Below, piece after piece: positions 38,993-47,905 of a DNA stretch of 64,000 nt; position 1 is the first letter of the stretch; every line of letters begins with the position of its first letter. The position numbers and the translations under genes are program-made. This stretch comes from Streptomyces sp. cf386 (GTDB taxonomy: Bacteria > Actinomycetota > Actinomycetes > Streptomycetales > Streptomycetaceae). Under the pieces are notes generated by a model, which saw nothing but the letters and a program-made list of their open reading frames with translations, was not told the DNA's origin and did not search any database. The stretch covers positions 460,011 to 524,010 of the forward strand of contig NZ_FNHV01000003.1 of assembly GCF_900103585.1 (NCBI RefSeq), in the 5' to 3' direction.

Positions 38993-39385
38993 TTGGGCGC
39001 GGAGGCGTTCTCAGAGGGGGTTCCCGCCGCTCAGGGGGCGCTGTTGCGGCGTATGTACGAGGTCTTCTCGACGGACGAGCGAGAGCCCTTCATGCAACGC
39101 TGCCTCGCGCCCGACGTGGACTGGCCGAACGTCCTGGACGGAGTCCGGCTGCATGGTCGCGAGGCGGTACGCGCGTACTGGGCGCGGCAGTTCGCCGCGG
39201 GGCATCCCCTCGTACGGCTGGAGGGTCTGCGCCTGGACGCGGACGGCGAGGCGGTCGTGGCGACCGTACGGCCCGGGATGCGCGACACGTCGGGCGAGCG
39301 GTGGGCCAAGGAGACGGTCGAGCATGTGTACCGGTTCGGCGGGGACGGGCTGGTGACGCGGATGGATGTACGGGCGGGCGCTTAG
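38993..39385 (+). CDS. SnoaL-like / NTF2-fold protein
   Basis: A 130-residue cone-like fold protein (LLRRMYEVFSTDEREPFMQRCLAPDVDWPNVLDGVRLHGREAVRAYWARQFA), matching the nuclear-shuttle SnoaL pattern of small ligand-binding or isomerase domains. Start TTG 38993 is two bases after the previous stop and implies coupling; ATG 39052 would cut into the first helix. Substrate unknown. Confidence 0.8.
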   Translation: MGAEAFSEGVPAAQGALLRRMYEVFSTDEREPFMQRCLAPDVDWPNVLDGVRLHGREAVRAYWARQFAAGHPLVRLEGLRLDADGEAVVATVRPGMRDTSGERWAKETVEHVYRFGGDGLVTRMDVRAGA

Positions 39386-39410
39386 GTGCGGGGCCCCGGA
39401 GACCGGAACC

Positions 39411-39623
39411 TCAGAACAGCGGAAGCTGACCGGGGAACTCGGGCACGACGTACCCGTCCAGGGCGGGCTGCGCGGCCCCGAGTTGCGCCAGTCGCCGTGA
39501 TCCGGGACACGACACGAGCTCCCCGTTCTCCCGCGCGCCGGGCGGATCGTGCCGTGCGAATCGACCGGCGACGACGGCGATCTCACGTCGGCACTCGGGG
39601 CAGTTTCTGCGACGCGTCGTCAT
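39411..39623 (-). CDS. Small zinc-ribbon-like protein of unknown function
   Basis: A 70-residue product. C8-x2-C11 plus H25 and C39 could bind one zinc ion (NCPECRREIAVVAGRFARHDPP...LVSCPG). Similar short proteins are widespread in Streptomyces in my memory, with no known role. Convergent with the SnoaL-like gene. Confidence 0.65.
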   Translation of the reverse strand: MTTRRRNCPECRREIAVVAGRFARHDPPGARENGELVSCPGSRRLAQLGAAQPALDGYVVPEFPGQLPLF

Positions 39624-39656
39624 GACGTTCAGTGTGCCCCGAGCGGGTCCTGGGAC

Positions 39657-39702
39657 GCGAAAACCCCCTCCGCTCTACGTTTCCGCAGATCGGAGGGGGT
39701 TT
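39657..39702 (-). terminator. Intrinsic terminator of tRNA-Tyr
   Basis: Perfect 12-bp stem (39661-39672 with 39691-39702) followed on the minus strand by a TTTT run. It lies ten bases after the tRNA. Confidence 0.85.
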
Positions 39703-39711
39703 CTCTCAGCG

Positions 39712-39793
39712 TGGCGGCGCCAGGATTCGAACCTGGGAAGGCTGAGCCGGCAGATTTACAGTCTGCTCCCTTTGGCCGCTCGGGCACACCGCC
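39712..39793 (-). tRNA. tRNA-Tyr (GTA)
   Basis: 82 nt with a long variable arm, acceptor GGCGGTG/CGCCGCC, discriminator A, anticodon GTA in CTGTAAA, T-loop GGTTCGAATCC. Type II structure fits bacterial Tyr tRNA. Confidence 0.96.
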
Positions 39794-40019
39794 GGGGTTG
39801 CTGCCGTTCGAACCGCTTCTTCGGCGGTGCTCCCTGGCAACGACGTAAACAATACCCGATGGGGAGGGGTGCTTCGCCACCCGATTGATCGCCTCCCGGG
39901 GGACCAGGGGTGGCTAGGCTTGTCCGGATGCGGTCCGGGGCCTGCCCCGGACTCGGCGGCCACCCCCACGCCCGCCGATACGCACCCCACACGCACCCCG
40001 ATACAAGGAGCCACAGGAC

Positions 40020-40508
40020 ATGGCCGACTCCAGTTTCGACATCGTCTCGAAGGTCGAGCGGCAGGAGGTCGACAACGCCCTCAACCAGGCCGCCAAGGAG
40101 ATCTCGCAGCGCTACGACTTCAAGGGCGTGGGTGCCTCGATCTCGTGGTCCGGTGAAAAGATCCTGATGGAGGCGAACTCCGAGGACCGGGTGAACGCTG
40201 TCCTCGACGTCTTCCAGTCCAAGCTGATCAAGCGCGGGATCTCCCTGAAGGCCCTGGACGCGGGCGAGCCCCAGCTCTCGGGCAAGGAGTACAAGATCTT
40301 CGCGTCGATCCAGGAGGGCATCACCCAGGAGAACGCGAAGAAGGTGGCGAAGATCATTCGCGACGAGGGTCCGAAGGGCGTGAAGGCGCAGGTCCAGGGC
40401 GACGAGCTGCGGGTCAGCTCGAAGAGCCGTGACGACCTGCAGACCGTGATCGCCCTGCTCAAGGGCCAGGACTTCGACTTCGCGCTGCAGTTCGTGAACT
40501 ATCGGTGA
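40020..40508 (+). CDS. YajQ-family nucleotide-binding protein
   Basis: A 162-residue protein with two ferredoxin-like domains, [28 protein letters not shown] at the start and [11 protein letters not shown] at the end, matching YajQ throughout. Some YajQ proteins bind cyclic di-GMP or nucleic acids. Role in Streptomyces not established. Stands alone before a bidirectional terminator. Confidence 0.95.
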   Translation: MADSSFDIVSKVERQEVDNALNQAAKEISQRYDFKGVGASISWSGEKILMEANSEDRVNAVLDVFQSKLIKRGISLKALDAGEPQLSGKEYKIFASIQEGITQENAKKVAKIIRDEGPKGVKAQVQGDELRVSSKSRDDLQTVIALLKGQDFDFALQFVNYR

Positions 40509-40574
40509 GCCACTGACTCACGGGTCCAAACGAACGCACGGTCCGAACGGACTCACGGTCGTAGGAGTACGAGG

Positions 40575-40604
40575 AAGGGTGGGCGCCCGTCGGCACCCAC
40601 CCTT
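40575..40604. terminator. Bidirectional terminator between yajQ-like and GlsB-like genes
   Basis: Stem 40575-40587 with 40592-40604, 12 of 13 pairs, loop CGTC region, between convergent genes. Confidence 0.75.
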
Positions 40605-40642
40605 CTCGCCTGCTGGCTGCGGTCCTGGGGTGTGCTTATCGC

Positions 40643-40909
40643 TCAGTTGCGCGAGTGGCCGAACAGGATGCGGTAGGCGATCAGGAGCACGAGCGAGCCG
40701 CCGATCGCGGCGGCCCAGGTGGCGCCGTCGTAGAAGTCCGTGGTGATCGGGTGGTCCAACCAGCGGGCCGAGATCCAGCCACCGATGAACGCGCCCGCGA
40801 CACCGATGATCGTCGTGCCGATGAAGCCGCCTGGGTCTCGGCCTGGCAGCAGGAACTTTGCGATGGCCCCGGCCAACAGCCCCAGGATGATCCAGCTGAT
40901 GATGGTCAT
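40643..40909 (-). CDS. GlsB/YeaQ/YmgE-family stress-response membrane protein
   Basis: An 88-residue, three-helix membrane protein. The signature GAIAKFLLPGRDPGGFIGTTIIGVAGAFIGGWI is the transglycosylase-associated/GlsB family. These proteins are induced by stress in several bacteria and their molecular role is unknown. Confidence 0.93.
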   Translation of the reverse strand: MTIISWIILGLLAGAIAKFLLPGRDPGGFIGTTIIGVAGAFIGGWISARWLDHPITTDFYDGATWAAAIGGSLVLLIAYRILFGHSRN

Positions 40910-41122
40910 GCCCTGAACCTGCCCTTCCGCGCTGTGCTTTCACTGTCCGAACTGTGTGGCTTCCGTGCGGACAGGCTGTGCCTGGCGCGACGTGCGTGTG
41001 CGCTGCGCGCCGCATGCCGCTCGGCACTGAGTCCGGCCCGCGGCGCACCTGTTCGTGCCCTGTTGAGGAAGAGGACGCCACCGCGGCACTCCTCGGTTGC
41101 ACTGATCAGTAGGGTGCGGCCC

Positions 41123-42391
41123 ATGACGGGCTCCAGTTCTCCCTCGCAGCTGCGGCGCACCCTGGGTGTCGGGGACGCCGTCATCATCGGGCTCGGCTCG
41201 ATGGTCGGGGCCGGAATTTTCGCCGCCTTGGCGCCGGCCGCGCACGCGGCCGGATCCGGGCTGCTGCTCGGGCTCGCGGTCGCGGCCTTGGTGGCCTACT
41301 GCAACGCCATGTCGTCGGCACGACTGGCCGCCCTGTATCCGGCTTCGGGCGGCACGTATGTGTACGGCCGCGAGCGGCTCGGGGAGTTCTGGGGGTATCT
41401 CGCGGGCTGGTCATTCGTGGTCGGCAAGACGGCTTCCTGTGCGGCGATGGCGCTCACCGTGGGGGCGTACATCTGGCCGGGGCAGGCACACGCTGTGGCC
41501 GTCGCGGCCGTGGTGGCGCTGACCGCGGTGAACTACGGCGGCGTCCAGAAGTCCGCCTGGCTGACGCGGGCGATCGTTGCGGTGGTCCTGGCTGTCCTCG
41601 CTTGTGTGGTGGTCGTGTGTCTGGGGTCCGGGGAGTCCTATGCCGGGCGCCTGGACGTTGGGGCCTCGGGCGGCGTGGGTGGGGTGCTGCAGGCGGCGGG
41701 GCTGCTGTTCTTCGCGTTCGCCGGGTACGCGCGGATCGCGACCCTGGGTGAGGAGGTGCGGGACCCGGCACGCACCATCCCCCGGGCGATTCCGCTGGCC
41801 CTGGGTATCGCGCTGGCGGTGTACGTGTGTGTGGCGGTGGCTGTCCTTTCCGTGCTGGGGGCGGAGGCTCTCGGGGACGCAGGCGCGCCGCTGGCCGACG
41901 CGGTGCGGGCGGCCGGGGCGCCGGGACTGGCGCCCGTGGTGCGGGTGGGCGCGGCCGTCGCCGCGTTGGGCTCGCTGCTCGCCCTGATCCTGGGCGTCTC
42001 GCGGACGACGCTGGCCATGGCCCGCGACCGGCATCTGCCGGGTGGCCTCGCAGCCGTGCACCCGCGCTTCCAGGTGCCGCACCGGGCCGAGCTGGCCGTG
42101 GGTGCCGTGGTCGCGGTCCTGGCCGCCACGGTCGACGTGCGAGGCGCGATCGGGTTCTCCTCCTTCGGTGTGCTGGCGTACTACGCGGTGGCCAACGTGT
42201 CGGCCTGGACTCTCGACTCGAAGCCGACCTCACGGGTCGTGCCGGCGGTGGGGCTCCTCGGGTGTGTGGTGCTGGCGTTCTCGCTTCCGGGGGTATCGGT
42301 CGTGGCCGGTGCGGGGGTGCTGGTGGTGGGTGTGGTCGCGTACGGGGTGCAGCGGTGGGTGGTGGAGCGGTCGGGTGGGCGGGGGCGGTAG
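41123..42391 (+). CDS. APC-family amino acid permease
   Basis: A 422-residue transporter from ATG 41123 (MTGSSSPSQLRRTLGVGDAVIIGLGSMVGAGIFAAL). The helix-1 motif GSMVGAGIF is the substrate-binding Gly-rich turn of the APC superfamily. About twelve helices are predicted. FAFAGYARIATLGEEVRDPARTIPRAI is the conserved loop after helix 6. Substrate (probably an amino acid) unknown. Confidence 0.92.
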   Translation: MTGSSSPSQLRRTLGVGDAVIIGLGSMVGAGIFAALAPAAHAAGSGLLLGLAVAALVAYCNAMSSARLAALYPASGGTYVYGRERLGEFWGYLAGWSFVVGKTASCAAMALTVGAYIWPGQAHAVAVAAVVALTAVNYGGVQKSAWLTRAIVAVVLAVLACVVVVCLGSGESYAGRLDVGASGGVGGVLQAAGLLFFAFAGYARIATLGEEVRDPARTIPRAIPLALGIALAVYVCVAVAVLSVLGAEALGDAGAPLADAVRAAGAPGLAPVVRVGAAVAALGSLLALILGVSRTTLAMARDRHLPGGLAAVHPRFQVPHRAELAVGAVVAVLAATVDVRGAIGFSSFGVLAYYAVANVSAWTLDSKPTSRVVPAVGLLGCVVLAFSLPGVSVVAGAGVLVVGVVAYGVQRWVVERSGGRGR

Positions 42392-42618
42392 GGCGGTGCA
42401 GGGATGAGGATGGGGATGGGGGTCCGCTGGTGAGGGCTGGCGCAGGCTGGGGGTGGCGGGCGTACAGCCGATTGACGCGAAGGAACGACAGCGGGGCGTA
42501 ATGGCGCACCGGACATCATCAGAAACGCTCGTGGAATCAGCCCTCTCGGCAACGAGCCGTCCGATCAGCGCCCATCAGCGCCCAGCGATCCAGTCGGCAA
42601 CTGCCGGTTCCCGCCTCC

Positions 42619-43188
42619 TCAGGACCGCGCCCGAGTCGCCTCTGTCCGTATGCGGAAGTCGGTCCAAGGGGCCATCTCCAGCTCCTCGTTCATCTCCTCG
42701 TACCAGCCCGTGCCGTCGGCCCAGGCGCTCAGCCAGTCTCTGAGGCTCGGGGCATCCACGTACCAAGCCGCGTCGGCGTCGTCGGCGTTCGGTTCGAAGA
42801 GCAGGACGGTGGCCTGGGGGCTGCGGCAGTCCACGCATGCGTACATCGCGCAGCCCCAGTGGGATATCGGCAGGACGCCCTCGGGCCAGGGCCAGTCGGG
42901 GTCCTTGCGGGCGCCCTCGCGGTTGGCGAGGTACTGCATGACGGCGGCGGGCTCGCCGGCCGGAGGGCTGTCGAGCAGGGGCAACAGGCCGTACTCCGGG
43001 CCGAATCCGCCGTCTCCTATGCGCAGGTAGAGGTCGGCGAGCAGTGGGGGCAGGCGGAAGCCAAGGGCGGCCTCGGCACGGGCCAGGGTGGCCGCGTCCA
43101 CGGGCTCGGGGAGCGAAGTCCAGCCCCACGGACGGGTGTTGCGGGCCTTGTCCGCCACCCTCGTCAGCAACTGCTCGTTCTCGATCAT
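42619..43188 (-). CDS. SMI1/KNR4 (SUKH)-family protein
   Basis: A 189-residue protein from ATG 43188. The N-terminal part PVDAATLARAEAALGFRLPPLLADLYLRIGDGGFGPEYGLLPL is the SUKH fold signature. Such proteins include toxin-immunity proteins, but isolated copies are common in Streptomyces. No adjacent toxin gene is visible. There is no good ribosome site before the start. Confidence 0.85.
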   Translation of the reverse strand: MIENEQLLTRVADKARNTRPWGWTSLPEPVDAATLARAEAALGFRLPPLLADLYLRIGDGGFGPEYGLLPLLDSPPAGEPAAVMQYLANREGARKDPDWPWPEGVLPISHWGCAMYACVDCRSPQATVLLFEPNADDADAAWYVDAPSLRDWLSAWADGTGWYEEMNEELEMAPWTDFRIRTEATRARS

Positions 43189-43320
43189 GCATTCATGATG
43201 CAAGCCGCCACTGACAGTCGGGCCGGCCTGTGGATAACCACCGAGTTGTGGACAACCTCCAGGCGGGGCCTGGGTTCACCGCACCGGTCGGGCCAGGGCT
43301 GACTGCCCCGGCCCGCTCGG

Positions 43321-43716
43321 CTACCAGCCTGACGCGAACGGCTGGTCCGTCGACACGATTTCGCGGCCCAGCGGGAACAGCGACACCGGGATCAGCTTGA
43401 AGTTGGCGATGCCGAACGGGATACCGATGATCGTGACGCACAGCGCGATGCCGGTGACGATGTGGCCGATGGCCAGCCACCAACCCGCGAGGATCAGCCA
43501 CAGGACATTGCCTATGCAGGAGGGCGCTCCGGCGTCGCGGCGCTCGACGGTCGTGTATCCGAAGGGCCACAGGGCGTAGATGCCGATACGGAAGGCCGCG
43601 ATGCCGAACGGGATGCCGATGATGGTGATGCAGAGCAGGAGGCCCGCGAGCATGTAGGCGAGGAACAGCCAGAAGCCGCTCAGGACGAGCCAGATGACGT
43701 TGAGGATGGTCTTCAC
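43321..43716 (-). CDS. YccF-domain inner membrane protein
   Basis: A 131-residue membrane protein made of two similar halves, each with a hydrophobic helix ending [15 protein letters not shown] or [15 protein letters not shown]. This is the duplicated YccF/DUF307 domain. It starts with an overlap of four bases to the htpX stop, so the two are co-translated. Function not known. Confidence 0.92.
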   Translation of the reverse strand: MKTILNVIWLVLSGFWLFLAYMLAGLLLCITIIGIPFGIAAFRIGIYALWPFGYTTVERRDAGAPSCIGNVLWLILAGWWLAIGHIVTGIALCVTIIGIPFGIANFKLIPVSLFPLGREIVSTDQPFASGW

Positions 43717-44576
43717 TGTGGGGGGCCTGCCATCTTTTCGAGCCGGGCGATACGGTCCGCCATCGGCGGGTGGGTGGAGAACATTTTGGAGAACCCCTGA
43801 CCCGGACGGAAGGGGTTCGCGATCATCATGTGGCTGGCGGTCTCGATGCGGGGCTCCGGGGGCAACGGGAGTTGCCTGGTGCCGAGCTCGAGCTTGCGCA
43901 GGGCGCTGGCCAGGGCGAGCGGGTCGCCGGTGAGCTGGGCGCCTGACGCGTCGGCCTCGTACTCCCTGGAGCGGCTGATGGCCAGCTGGATGAGCGTGGC
44001 GGCGAGCGGACCCAGGATCATGATCAGCAACATGCCGAGAAGGCCGGGGCCGTCGTCGTCATCGGAGCGGCCGATCGGAATCAGCCAGGCGAAGTTGACC
44101 AGGAACATGATCACCGAGGCGAGGGCGCCGGCGACCGACGAGATCAGGATGTCTCGGTTGTAGACATGGCTGAGTTCGTGGCCGATGACACCGCGCAGTT
44201 CGCGCTCGTCGAGGAGGCGCAGGATGCCTTCGGTGCAGCACACGGCGGCGTTGCGCGGGTTGCGGCCCGTCGCGAACGCGTTCGGCGCCTCCGTCGGGGA
44301 GATGTAGAGGCGGGGCATGGGCTGGCGGGCCTGGGTGGAGAGGTCGCGGACCATGCGGTAGAGCCCCGGAGCCTCGAACTCGCTGACCGGGCGGGCGCGC
44401 ATCGCGCGTAGCGCCAGCTTGTCGCTGTTCCAGTACGCGTACGCGTTCGTGCCCAGCGCGATCAGGACCGCGACGACGAGCCCCATGCGGCCGAAGAAGC
44501 TGCCGATGAGGATGATGAGTGCGGACAGTCCCCCGAGGAGGACTGCGGTCCTGAGCCCGTTGTGCCGGCGGTGCAC
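43713..44576 (-). CDS. htpX: Zinc metalloprotease HtpX
   Basis: A 287-residue M48B membrane protease for quality control of membrane proteins. Two N-terminal helices, then HELSH zinc motif ([14 protein letters not shown]), a further helix pair, and the third-ligand motif [13 protein letters not shown]. All zinc ligands present. It is just downstream of the nuo cluster on the same strand. Confidence 0.95.
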   Translation of the reverse strand: MHRRHNGLRTAVLLGGLSALIILIGSFFGRMGLVVAVLIALGTNAYAYWNSDKLALRAMRARPVSEFEAPGLYRMVRDLSTQARQPMPRLYISPTEAPNAFATGRNPRNAAVCCTEGILRLLDERELRGVIGHELSHVYNRDILISSVAGALASVIMFLVNFAWLIPIGRSDDDDGPGLLGMLLIMILGPLAATLIQLAISRSREYEADASGAQLTGDPLALASALRKLELGTRQLPLPPEPRIETASHMMIANPFRPGQGFSKMFSTHPPMADRIARLEKMAGPPQ

Positions 44577-44750
44577 GGTACGCCCTCCAAGTGGTGCGGC
44601 AGGGGAACCCTTTGCTGGTCGATCTCCGGTGCCACTGGTGCCGTGGTGTCACGTCCAGTGGACCCTTCCGTACTGGTCAACGCCAGGCGAGGGCCACGGG
44701 TTCCCTGGTGCGGACGGCGGCGGGCGTGGGCCGTCCGAGTGAAGGCGCCG

Positions 44751-44789
44751 GCACGCGCGCGGGGGCGTGGGTGCGTCACGCGCGCGTGC
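44751..44789 (-). terminator. Terminator of the nuo cluster
   Basis: Perfect 11-bp stem of alternating GC (44751-44761 with 44779-44789), 15 bases after the nuoN stop. Confidence 0.55.
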
Positions 44790-44804
44790 GGAATGCGCCA
44801 GGGC

Positions 44805-46328
44805 TCAGAAGAGTCCGGTGTCGGCGAAGCGCAGGATCAGCTGAGGCGCTCCGGACAGGGCGACGGCGATGACGCCGGTGAGGGCCATCGTGGCCGTCAC
44901 GGGGGCGGGGACAAGGTGCTTGACGGGCTCGCCCTCGGGGGCACGGAACAGCAGGGCCGTCCACTGCAGGTAGTAGTACAGCGCGATCACGACGTTGACG
45001 GCCATGATCACGGCCAGCCAGCCGAGGCCCGCGTCGACGGCGGCGGAGAAGACGGTGACCTTGGCGAACAGGCCGATGATGCCCGGCGGGAGTCCGGCGA
45101 GGCAGAGCAGGAAGAAGGCCAGGATCAGGGCGGACAGCGGGTTGCGCGCGTACAGGCCGCGGTAGTCGCTGATGCGGTTGAGGGGCTTCGTACGGCCGAC
45201 GAGTGCGGCCACCGCGAAGGCGCCCAGGTTCACGGCGGCGTACATGAGGGCGTAGGCGACGGTGGAGCCGATGGACCGCTCGGCGTCGTCGGAGTACGCG
45301 GCCGCGGCGATCGGCACCAGGAGGTAGCCGGCCTGGCCGACGGAGGACCAGGCGAGCAGGCGTACCGCGCTGTAAGCGCGCGTGGCCTGCTGGCGCAGGG
45401 CACCGACGTTGCCGACGGTCATGGTGAGTGCGGCGAGCGCCGCGAGGGCGGGGCCCCAGACGTCGGCGTAGGACGGGAGGGCGACGACCGTGACGAGGAT
45501 CAGGCCGGTGAAGCCGACCGCCTTGCCGACGACCGACAGGTAGGCCGCAACCGGCAGGGGCGCCCCCACATAGGTGTCCGGCACCCAGAAGTGGAAGGGC
45601 ACGGCGGCCGTCTTGAAGGCGAAGCCGACCAGGGTGAGAACGACTCCGGTCTGGGTGAGGATCTCGAGCTGTCCGTCGACGTTCTGGATCCGCTCGGCGA
45701 TCTGCGTGAGGTAGAGGGTGCCCGTGGAGGCGTACACGAAGCTGATGCCCATGAGGCTGACCGCGGTCGCGGTGACCGAGGACAGGAAGAACTTCAGGGC
45801 CGCTTCGGAGGACTTGCGGTCGCCGTAGCGCAGGCCGACCAGCGCAAACGCCGGGAGAGAGGCGACTTCCAGGGCGACGATGAGGGTCGCCAGGTCCCGG
45901 GAGGCGGGCAGGAGGGCTGCTCCGGCAGCAGAGGAGAGCAGCAGGAACCAGAACTCCCCTTCGGGGAGTCCCTTGTTGGCGTCTTTGAGGGCGGTGACCG
46001 AGAGGAGGGCCGCGAGGAGGGCGCCGCCGAGGACCAGGAACTGGATGACGAGCGTGAAGCGGTCGGCCGTATAGCTGCACACGCCGGGGTCGCCGGTGAG
46101 GCAGAAGGTGGAGCGGTCGCCGTCCAGGAGGGGCAGCAGCAGGAGCGCGGCGGCGGCGAGGCCCAGCACGGACGTCCAGCCGAGCAGGGCTTTCTTGTTC
46201 TCCGCGACGAACAGGTCGGCGACGAGGACCACGAGTGCCACGACCGCCGCGATGGTGGGCGGCGCGATGGCGAGCCAGTCGACGGACTGGACCAGCGACT
46301 CGGCCACGGGCTGGGCCAGGGAGCTCAT
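44805..46328 (-). CDS. nuoN: NADH-quinone oxidoreductase subunit N
   Basis: A 507-residue antiporter-like membrane subunit. ATG 46328 overlaps the nuoM stop by four bases; the longer upstream reading of this frame is a shadow of nuoM. Conserved proton-channel residues of the family (for example the Lys in FAFKTAAVPFHFWVPD) are present. Last gene of the cluster. Confidence 0.94.
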   Translation of the reverse strand: MSSLAQPVAESLVQSVDWLAIAPPTIAAVVALVVLVADLFVAENKKALLGWTSVLGLAAAALLLLPLLDGDRSTFCLTGDPGVCSYTADRFTLVIQFLVLGGALLAALLSVTALKDANKGLPEGEFWFLLLSSAAGAALLPASRDLATLIVALEVASLPAFALVGLRYGDRKSSEAALKFFLSSVTATAVSLMGISFVYASTGTLYLTQIAERIQNVDGQLEILTQTGVVLTLVGFAFKTAAVPFHFWVPDTYVGAPLPVAAYLSVVGKAVGFTGLILVTVVALPSYADVWGPALAALAALTMTVGNVGALRQQATRAYSAVRLLAWSSVGQAGYLLVPIAAAAYSDDAERSIGSTVAYALMYAAVNLGAFAVAALVGRTKPLNRISDYRGLYARNPLSALILAFFLLCLAGLPPGIIGLFAKVTVFSAAVDAGLGWLAVIMAVNVVIALYYYLQWTALLFRAPEGEPVKHLVPAPVTATMALTGVIAVALSGAPQLILRFADTGLF

Positions 46329-47899
46329 CGGGTGCCTCCTGCGAGGAGCTGCTGCACGGCCGGGTCGGTCAGACCGAGGAGAACCTTCGGCCACAGTCCG
46401 GCGACGACGGTGAGGGCGACGAGCGGCGTCCAGGCCGCGAACTCGTACGTCTGGATGTCGGCGAGCTTCGGGGCTTCCTGCGGTACGGCGCCCATGCAGA
46501 CGCGGCGGACCACGACGAGCAGGTACGCGGCGGTGAGCAGGGTGCCGAAGGCGCCGATCGCCATGAAGGTGAGGAAGGCCGGGCGGCTGAGGCCGGGGGC
46601 AGGGTTGAACGCACCGAACAGCGCGAGCATCTCGCCCCAGAACCCGGCGAGGCCCGGCAGCCCGAGCGAGGCGACCGCTGCGAACGCGAGCAGGCCACCG
46701 AAGCGCGGGGCCTTGCCGTACAGCGCGGCGCCTGTCGTCTCGGCCAGGGCATCGAGGTCGGTCGTGCCCGTACGGTCCTTCAGCGCGCCTACCAGGAAGA
46801 AGAGCAGGCCGGTGATGAGGCCGTGGGCGATGTTGGCGAACAGGGCGCCGTTCACGCCGGTCGGCGTCATCGTGGCGATGCCGAGCAGGACGAAGCCCAT
46901 GTGGCCGACGGAGGAGTAGGCGATGAGGCGCTTGAGGTCGCCCTTCGCGCCCCGCTTGGCGAGGGCGAGGCAGGCCAGGGATCCGTAGATGATGCCGACG
47001 ACGGCGAAGGCGGCGAGATACGGCGCGAAGTCGGCGAAGCCGTCGGGGGTGATCGGCAGCAGGATCCGGACGAACCCGTACGTTCCCATCTTCAGCAGCA
47101 CGCCGGCCAGCAGGACCGAGCCGACGGTCGGCGCGGCGGTGTGGGCGTCGGGCAGCCAGCTGTGCAGCGGCCACATCGGCGTCTTGACCGCGAGCCCGAT
47201 CCCGATCGCCAAAACGGCGATGACCTGCACGGATGCGGTCAGTGACCGGCCGTTGTCAGTGGCGAGTGCCACCATGTCGAATGTGCCCGCCTTGATTCCG
47301 ATCAGGAGCAGGCCGAGCAACATGACCACGGAGCCGAGCAGGGTGAAGAGGATGAACTTCCAAGCTGCCGCGGCCCGGCCCTCGCCGCCCCAGCGGGCGA
47401 TGAGGAAGTACATCGGGATCAGGACCATCTCGAAGGCGAGGAAGAACAGCAGCAGGTCGAGGACGGCGAAGGTGGCGAGGGTGCCGGACTCCAGGACCAG
47501 CAGTAGTGCGACGAAGGCCTTCGGGGTCGGGCCCGAAGGCATCTTGAAGTACGAGTAGAGCGCGCAGAGGAAGGTCAGCAGCGCGGTCAGGACCAGAAGG
47601 GGGAGGGAGATGCCGTCGATGCCGAGGTGGAGGCGCACGTCGAGTGCGGGGATCCAGCTGATGTCCGTGCTGGCCTGCATCTTCGAGGGCTGGTCGTGGT
47701 CGAAGCCGAGCGCGAGGACGATCGCGGCGATGAGGACGGCGCCGGTGACGGTGACACCGTGCCGGAGCACGGCCTGCTCGGGCGACTTCCCCTTCAGCCC
47801 GGGCGGGGCGGGCAGGAGAGCGGCGGCCGCGCCGAGGAGCGGGCCGACGACGACGAACGCCAGAAGGAACTGCATCACGGACTCGTTGATATCGATCAC
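46325..47899 (-). CDS. nuoM: NADH-quinone oxidoreductase subunit M
   Basis: A 524-residue antiporter-like subunit. Family motifs include LAFEMVLIPMYFLIARWGGEGR, VKTPMWPLHSWLPDAHTAAPTVGSV and KRLIAYSSVGHMGFVLLGI. About fourteen helices. Six bases after nuoL. Confidence 0.96.
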   Translation of the reverse strand: MIDINESVMQFLLAFVVVGPLLGAAAALLPAPPGLKGKSPEQAVLRHGVTVTGAVLIAAIVLALGFDHDQPSKMQASTDISWIPALDVRLHLGIDGISLPLLVLTALLTFLCALYSYFKMPSGPTPKAFVALLLVLESGTLATFAVLDLLLFFLAFEMVLIPMYFLIARWGGEGRAAAAWKFILFTLLGSVVMLLGLLLIGIKAGTFDMVALATDNGRSLTASVQVIAVLAIGIGLAVKTPMWPLHSWLPDAHTAAPTVGSVLLAGVLLKMGTYGFVRILLPITPDGFADFAPYLAAFAVVGIIYGSLACLALAKRGAKGDLKRLIAYSSVGHMGFVLLGIATMTPTGVNGALFANIAHGLITGLLFFLVGALKDRTGTTDLDALAETTGAALYGKAPRFGGLLAFAAVASLGLPGLAGFWGEMLALFGAFNPAPGLSRPAFLTFMAIGAFGTLLTAAYLLVVVRRVCMGAVPQEAPKLADIQTYEFAAWTPLVALTVVAGLWPKVLLGLTDPAVQQLLAGGTR

Positions 47900-47905
47900 G
47901 CCTGC

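Noticed and set aside
42619..43188. SUKH protein as immunity gene of a toxin system
   Set aside because: No neighbouring polymorphic toxin or secretion gene; the neighbours are a permease and a YccF protein.
44562..46919. 785-codon plus-strand frame opposite nuoN and nuoM
   Set aside because: Low-complexity Gly/Asp/Arg/Glu-rich antisense product, a composition shadow.
46329..47174. N-terminal extension of nuoN by about 280 codons
   Set aside because: It overlaps nuoM in another frame and gives an Arg-rich product; the ATGA overlap at 46325-46328 fixes the true start.
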